A stretch of 8,517 bases of DNA, from contig DAOVLV010000056.1 in the NCBI GenBank assembly GCA_030631085.1, forward strand, positions 1-8,517. The letters are read 5' to 3'. Source of the stretch: Planctomycetales bacterium (GTDB taxonomy: Bacteria; Planctomycetota; Phycisphaerae; SM23-33). Positions 6,062-8,517 of the stretch are shown piece by piece (positions within the stretch are counted from its first letter, which is position 1; each line of letters opens with the position of its first letter). The notes beneath the pieces were generated by a model. That model ran no database searches. It saw only the letters and a program-made list of their open reading frames with translations, and was not told the origin of the DNA. The translations under genes were made by a program, and so were the position numbers.

Positions 6062-8158
6062 CTATTCGCGTTGGATTTTCCTGATAGCCCTGACAGATAA
6101 AGTGCGGGCAAGGTCGCAACTGTCTTCTATAGACATATCGCGCAAGGCCGGTATGGCCGATTTAGCGGCTGGGCCTATTTTGCCCAGGGCGACGGCGGCG
6201 ACGAAACGAACACATTCGTTATCGTGTTTCAGAGCCCCGATGAGGGCAGGGATAACCGCCTTGGTCGTCGGGCCGATCCTTCCAAGTGCCTCGGCAATGC
6301 TTGAAGGGGCGTTAATGTCTTTGATTTTCAGGGCCTCGATTAAGGACGGGACGACATCTTCAGTTACCGGACCGATTTCACCAAGGGCCTTGGCTGCCAA
6401 ATGCCTCAGCGAACCGTCCTTATTTTTTAACTCACGGATAAGCACCGGAACCGCCGTTTTTGCCCGGGGTCCCACCTGTCCCAAAGCAATCGCGGCTGCA
6501 CATCGTGTCTCGACCTTTTCGCTTTTCAACTCCTTGATGAGTCCCATGATTATTTCTTCTGTCTTGTATCCCATTCTCGCAAGGGCTGCCCTGGCGTACA
6601 TGCCGACAATAACATTCTCGTCCTTGGCCGTTTCACAAAGCGCGGGTATGGCATCCTTGACCGACGGTCCAATTCTGCCCAGGGCTTCGGCCGCCGTGGC
6701 CCGTATTCCGACCGCTTTATCTTTCAACAGCAAGATGAACACACCGGCGGCCTCTTTGACCGGTGGTTCCATTTTCGCCAGAACGTAGCAGGTCTTCCAT
6801 CGCACATCCCCATCCTTATCTTTCAATGCTTCGATAAGCGCCGGGACGACACCTTTGGCCGAAGGGGCAATGTCTCCCAACGCATCGGCTGCATCTTCGC
6901 GAACCTGTCGGTCTTTGTCTTTCAAGGCTCGAATGAGATCAGGCACAGCCACATTTGCCGGTGGGCCGATTCTTCCCAGGGACCTTGCTGCAAAGCAACG
7001 CACGTGTCCTTCTTTGTCTTTCAAGGCCTCTACGAGGGCGGGGATTACCCCCTTGGCCATTGGATCAATATTTCCCAGGGCTTCGGCGGCGACGCAACGG
7101 ATATGTGAATTCCTGTCTTTCAAAGCCTTTATAAGGTCGGGTACGGCATCCCTGGCAGCAGGCCCCATATACAAAAGCCCTTCGGCGGCGCTCTCACGCA
7201 CATCCTCATCTTCGTTTTTCAGGGCATCGATAAGGAATGGAACAGCGTCTTTGGCCGACGCGCCGATCTGCCCCAGGGCTTCGGCAGCTTTCCATCGCAC
7301 ACGGAAGGCAGTATCTTCTTTTAGCATTTTGATAAGCGTCTGAACGGTCTGTTTGGCCGGCGGACCAATATCGCCCAGGGCGGAGACAGATTCGTAACGA
7401 ACATCTTCGTCTGCATTCCGCAGGAGTTCCAGAAGAACAGGAATTGCCTTCTTTGTCCCGCCCAATTTCGCCAAGGCGTATGCAGCGCCTATGCGTACAC
7501 CGGTGTCCCTGTCGTGTAAAAGCACTTCGAGGGTGGGAATGGCTGCCTTGGCTGCCGGGCCAATGTTGCCCAAGGCCTTGGTCGCCTTCTTGCGAACGAC
7601 GCCCGCGTTGTCTCCCAATGCTTTAATAAGGGCCGGGACAACCGCCTTATTCTCCTCCGGGTCTGCCCATAGCAACGCCCCGGCGGCAGCGGCCCGTACT
7701 TGACTGTTCTTGTCCTTCAACCCTTCGAGAAGGGCGGCTACAGCCGCTTTGTCACGCGTATAACACGACAGGGCCTCGGCTGCTGTGGCACGCACCCGGC
7801 TGTCATTATCTTTCAAGGCTTCAATGAGGGCGGGGGTAACCATCTTTTCTTTACTGTAGCTCATAGAGAGCAGCATCAATGCCCGGGCTGCCGATATGCG
7901 CACATCGGCATCGGTGTCCTTCAGGGCCTCAACGAGAGCGGGGATCGCGGTTACAGCCACATCTCTGGATACATCAAGCCAACCCAATTCCCCAGCAGCC
8001 TGCTCGCGCTTATCCGCATCATCGGATTTCAGTTGTTTGATTAGGGCCTGAACTTTCTCTTCGGGTTTTTCGCCCGGCTTGTTTTCGTCAGCGAGACATA
8101 GCCCCGCCGGTAACAGCGTTGCGAGATACAAAGCGATAAACAATGTGTGTCTGGTCAT
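6062..8158 (-). CDS. Exported HEAT-repeat protein, about 20 repeats
   Basis: Seen: 698 residues from ATG at 8158. A signal peptide (MTRHTLFIALYLATLLPAG, cut near LCLA|DE at 23/24) precedes a lysine/glutamate-rich linker. About twenty HEAT or PBS-lyase-type repeats of about 33 residues then run to the C-terminus, each close to AVPALIEALKDKDxxVRxxAAEALGxIGPxAK. No catalytic domain or membrane helix follows. The cysteine at 21 is not a proper lipobox because leucine precedes it. Family knowledge: such alpha-solenoids are protein-binding scaffolds; here one would act in the periplasm. An in-frame ATG at 8200 would add 14 polar residues ahead of the signal peptide. It is disfavoured because it lies inside a TATAAT box, while AGGACAGG lies at a usable distance before 8158. 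The gene probably leads an operon with the small membrane protein downstream. The binding partner is unknown. Confidence 0.88.
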   Translation of the reverse strand: MTRHTLFIALYLATLLPAGLCLADENKPGEKPEEKVQALIKQLKSDDADKREQAAGELGWLDVSRDVAVTAIPALVEALKDTDADVRISAARALMLLSMSYSKEKMVTPALIEALKDNDSRVRATAAEALSCYTRDKAAVAALLEGLKDKNSQVRAAAAGALLWADPEENKAVVPALIKALGDNAGVVRKKATKALGNIGPAAKAAIPTLEVLLHDRDTGVRIGAAYALAKLGGTKKAIPVLLELLRNADEDVRYESVSALGDIGPPAKQTVQTLIKMLKEDTAFRVRWKAAEALGQIGASAKDAVPFLIDALKNEDEDVRESAAEGLLYMGPAARDAVPDLIKALKDRNSHIRCVAAEALGNIDPMAKGVIPALVEALKDKEGHVRCFAARSLGRIGPPANVAVPDLIRALKDKDRQVREDAADALGDIAPSAKGVVPALIEALKDKDGDVRWKTCYVLAKMEPPVKEAAGVFILLLKDKAVGIRATAAEALGRIGPSVKDAIPALCETAKDENVIVGMYARAALARMGYKTEEIIMGLIKELKSEKVETRCAAAIALGQVGPRAKTAVPVLIRELKNKDGSLRHLAAKALGEIGPVTEDVVPSLIEALKIKDINAPSSIAEALGRIGPTTKAVIPALIGALKHDNECVRFVAAVALGKIGPAAKSAIPALRDMSIEDSCDLARTLSVRAIRKIQRE

Positions 8159-8198
8159 ATCGTCAGCCTGTCCTTTCCGCTTATTGGAACAAATTGAC

Positions 8199-8204
8199 AT
8201 TATA
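8199..8204 (-). promoter_or_regulatory. -10 box for the HEAT-repeat gene
   Basis: A perfect TATAAT on the minus strand in an AT-rich context, about 40 bases upstream of the ATG at 8158, predicts a start near 8192. No convincing -35 is visible at 16-18 bases. The box overlaps the alternative ATG at 8200, so a transcript from it would exclude that start. Confidence 0.45.
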
Positions 8205-8270
8205 AGAAATTAGACAGGACAAACGGATAGAAATCCCATCCTTTCTGTTCTTTGATTCTTGTTCGTGCAA

Positions 8271-8311
8271 TTCTCGCCACGGCGAGTCTGCGCTGTGCTC
8301 CGACGCGGCTA
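8271..8311 (-). repeat. 41-nt dispersed repeat, copy B
   Basis: Reverse complement of 3165-3205 with a single difference. It includes the palindrome CTCGCC-GT-GGCGAG near its end. It lies about 65 bases upstream of the HEAT gene's predicted -10 box. Confidence 0.8.
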
Positions 8312-8430
8312 TTTATCACCTGCAAAATGTGAAAAGTAGTTGAAATCCGCGCGGAAATCGTGAGAATGTGTCGTTTCGTTGCCCGGGTGGGTGCCGTCGT
8401 CGCGGCCAAGGGGCAAGCGGCAATCCGGGG

Positions 8431-8453
8431 AAGGTGGGACTTCGTCCCAGCCT
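8431..8453 (-). repeat. GGGAC hairpin repeat, inverted copy
   Basis: On the minus strand it reads AGGCTGGGACGAAGTCCC followed by ACCTT, matching 3585-3607 at 22 of 23 positions. The five-pair stem is kept: the one change, T to A, is in the loop. On the plus strand the hairpin is followed, after ten bases, by eight Ts, which is too far for a standard intrinsic terminator. It lies about 30 bases before the start of the rightward partial gene. Confidence 0.7.
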
Positions 8454-8484
8454 ACAACTTTTTTTTAGAAAGAAAGAGACAACA

Positions 8485-8517
8485 ATGAGCAAGACTGACA
8501 CAAAGACTCGTCCGGTA
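8485..8517 (+). CDS. Start of a rightward gene, cut by window edge
   Basis: ATG at 8485 opens a frame MSKTDTKTRPV that runs off the right edge, with an AAAGAGA-type purine stretch about six bases upstream. Eleven polar residues are too few to identify a family. It is divergent from the HEAT-repeat gene. The main support is the start context and the absence of another gene in the preceding 300 bases. Confidence 0.4.
   Translation, partial: MSKTDTKTRPV

Larger units (their letters stand above)
8159..8484. other. Divergent intergenic region with promoter and repeats
   Basis: This stretch separates the leftward HEAT-repeat gene from a rightward gene starting at 8485. It holds the -10 box of the HEAT gene, the inverted 41-nt repeat (8271-8311), the 10-bp palindrome TCCGCGCGGA around 8345-8354, the GGGAC hairpin repeat (8431-8453) and an eight-T run (8459-8466). 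The open frames crossing it consist of repeat sequence and have no protein-like character. Confidence 0.7.

Noticed and set aside
6036..7703. Rightward serine/alanine-rich open frames opposite the HEAT gene
   Set aside because: Their periodicity mirrors the 99-bp HEAT repeat on the other strand, so they are shadows of it.
3165..8311. Composite transposon bounded by inverted repeats
   Set aside because: No transposase, no target-site duplication, and the repeats are only 41 nt and sit in intergenic DNA; a dispersed repeat fits better.
8431..8466. Intrinsic terminator formed by the GGGAC hairpin and the eight-T run
   Set aside because: Ten bases separate the stem from the T-run, and no rightward gene precedes it.

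Overview
The window looks like chromosomal DNA from an uncultured or sparsely characterised planctomycete-like bacterium, most plausibly Phycisphaerae. This is inference. It rests on moderate GC, two secreted proteins with C-terminal PEP-CTERM sorting signals of the [VT]PEP-hydrophobic-RRR type, a long HEAT-repeat exported protein, a GH35 beta-galactosidase, a DUF58 protein and many short dispersed intergenic repeats. No rRNA, tRNA, CRISPR array, transposase or phage gene was found.

Layout: (1) 1-2027, minus strand: a GH35 beta-galactosidase whose 3' end runs off the left edge. (2) 2235-3128, minus strand: a DUF58 protein with a von Willebrand A-like metal site and no MoxR ATPase beside it. 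(3) 3129-3682: a gene-free, repeat-rich stretch containing a strong sigma70-type promoter and a long, hairpin-rich leader reading rightwards. (4) 3683-4993 and 5180-5689, plus strand: two PEP-CTERM proteins made of beta-propeller repeats, one with seven FG-GAP-like repeats and one with three TolB-like repeats. (5) 5690-5812: an orphan third copy of the PEP-CTERM leader, ending in a perfect hairpin between convergent genes. (6) 8158-5813, minus strand: an exported protein of about 20 HEAT repeats followed by a 69-residue two-helix membrane protein. (7) 8159-8484: a divergent intergenic region with dispersed repeats, then the first 11 codons of a rightward gene cut by the right edge.

The PEP-CTERM pair forms the coherent unit. 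Both genes carry the same roughly 60-nt leader: a GC-rich stem-loop, then AGAG-CCGAAA-CTCT, then GGAAGGGAG and ATG. In copies 2 and 3 the CCGAAA loop can also pair with a downstream UUU[C/U]GG lying just before the Shine-Dalgarno. A third copy without a gene follows them. This repeated, structured leader is the best candidate in the window for an undescribed regulatory element. The other genes look like ordinary accessory or housekeeping genes: carbohydrate degradation, a DUF58 protein and a periplasmic HEAT scaffold. I see no evidence of a defence system or a biosynthetic cluster.
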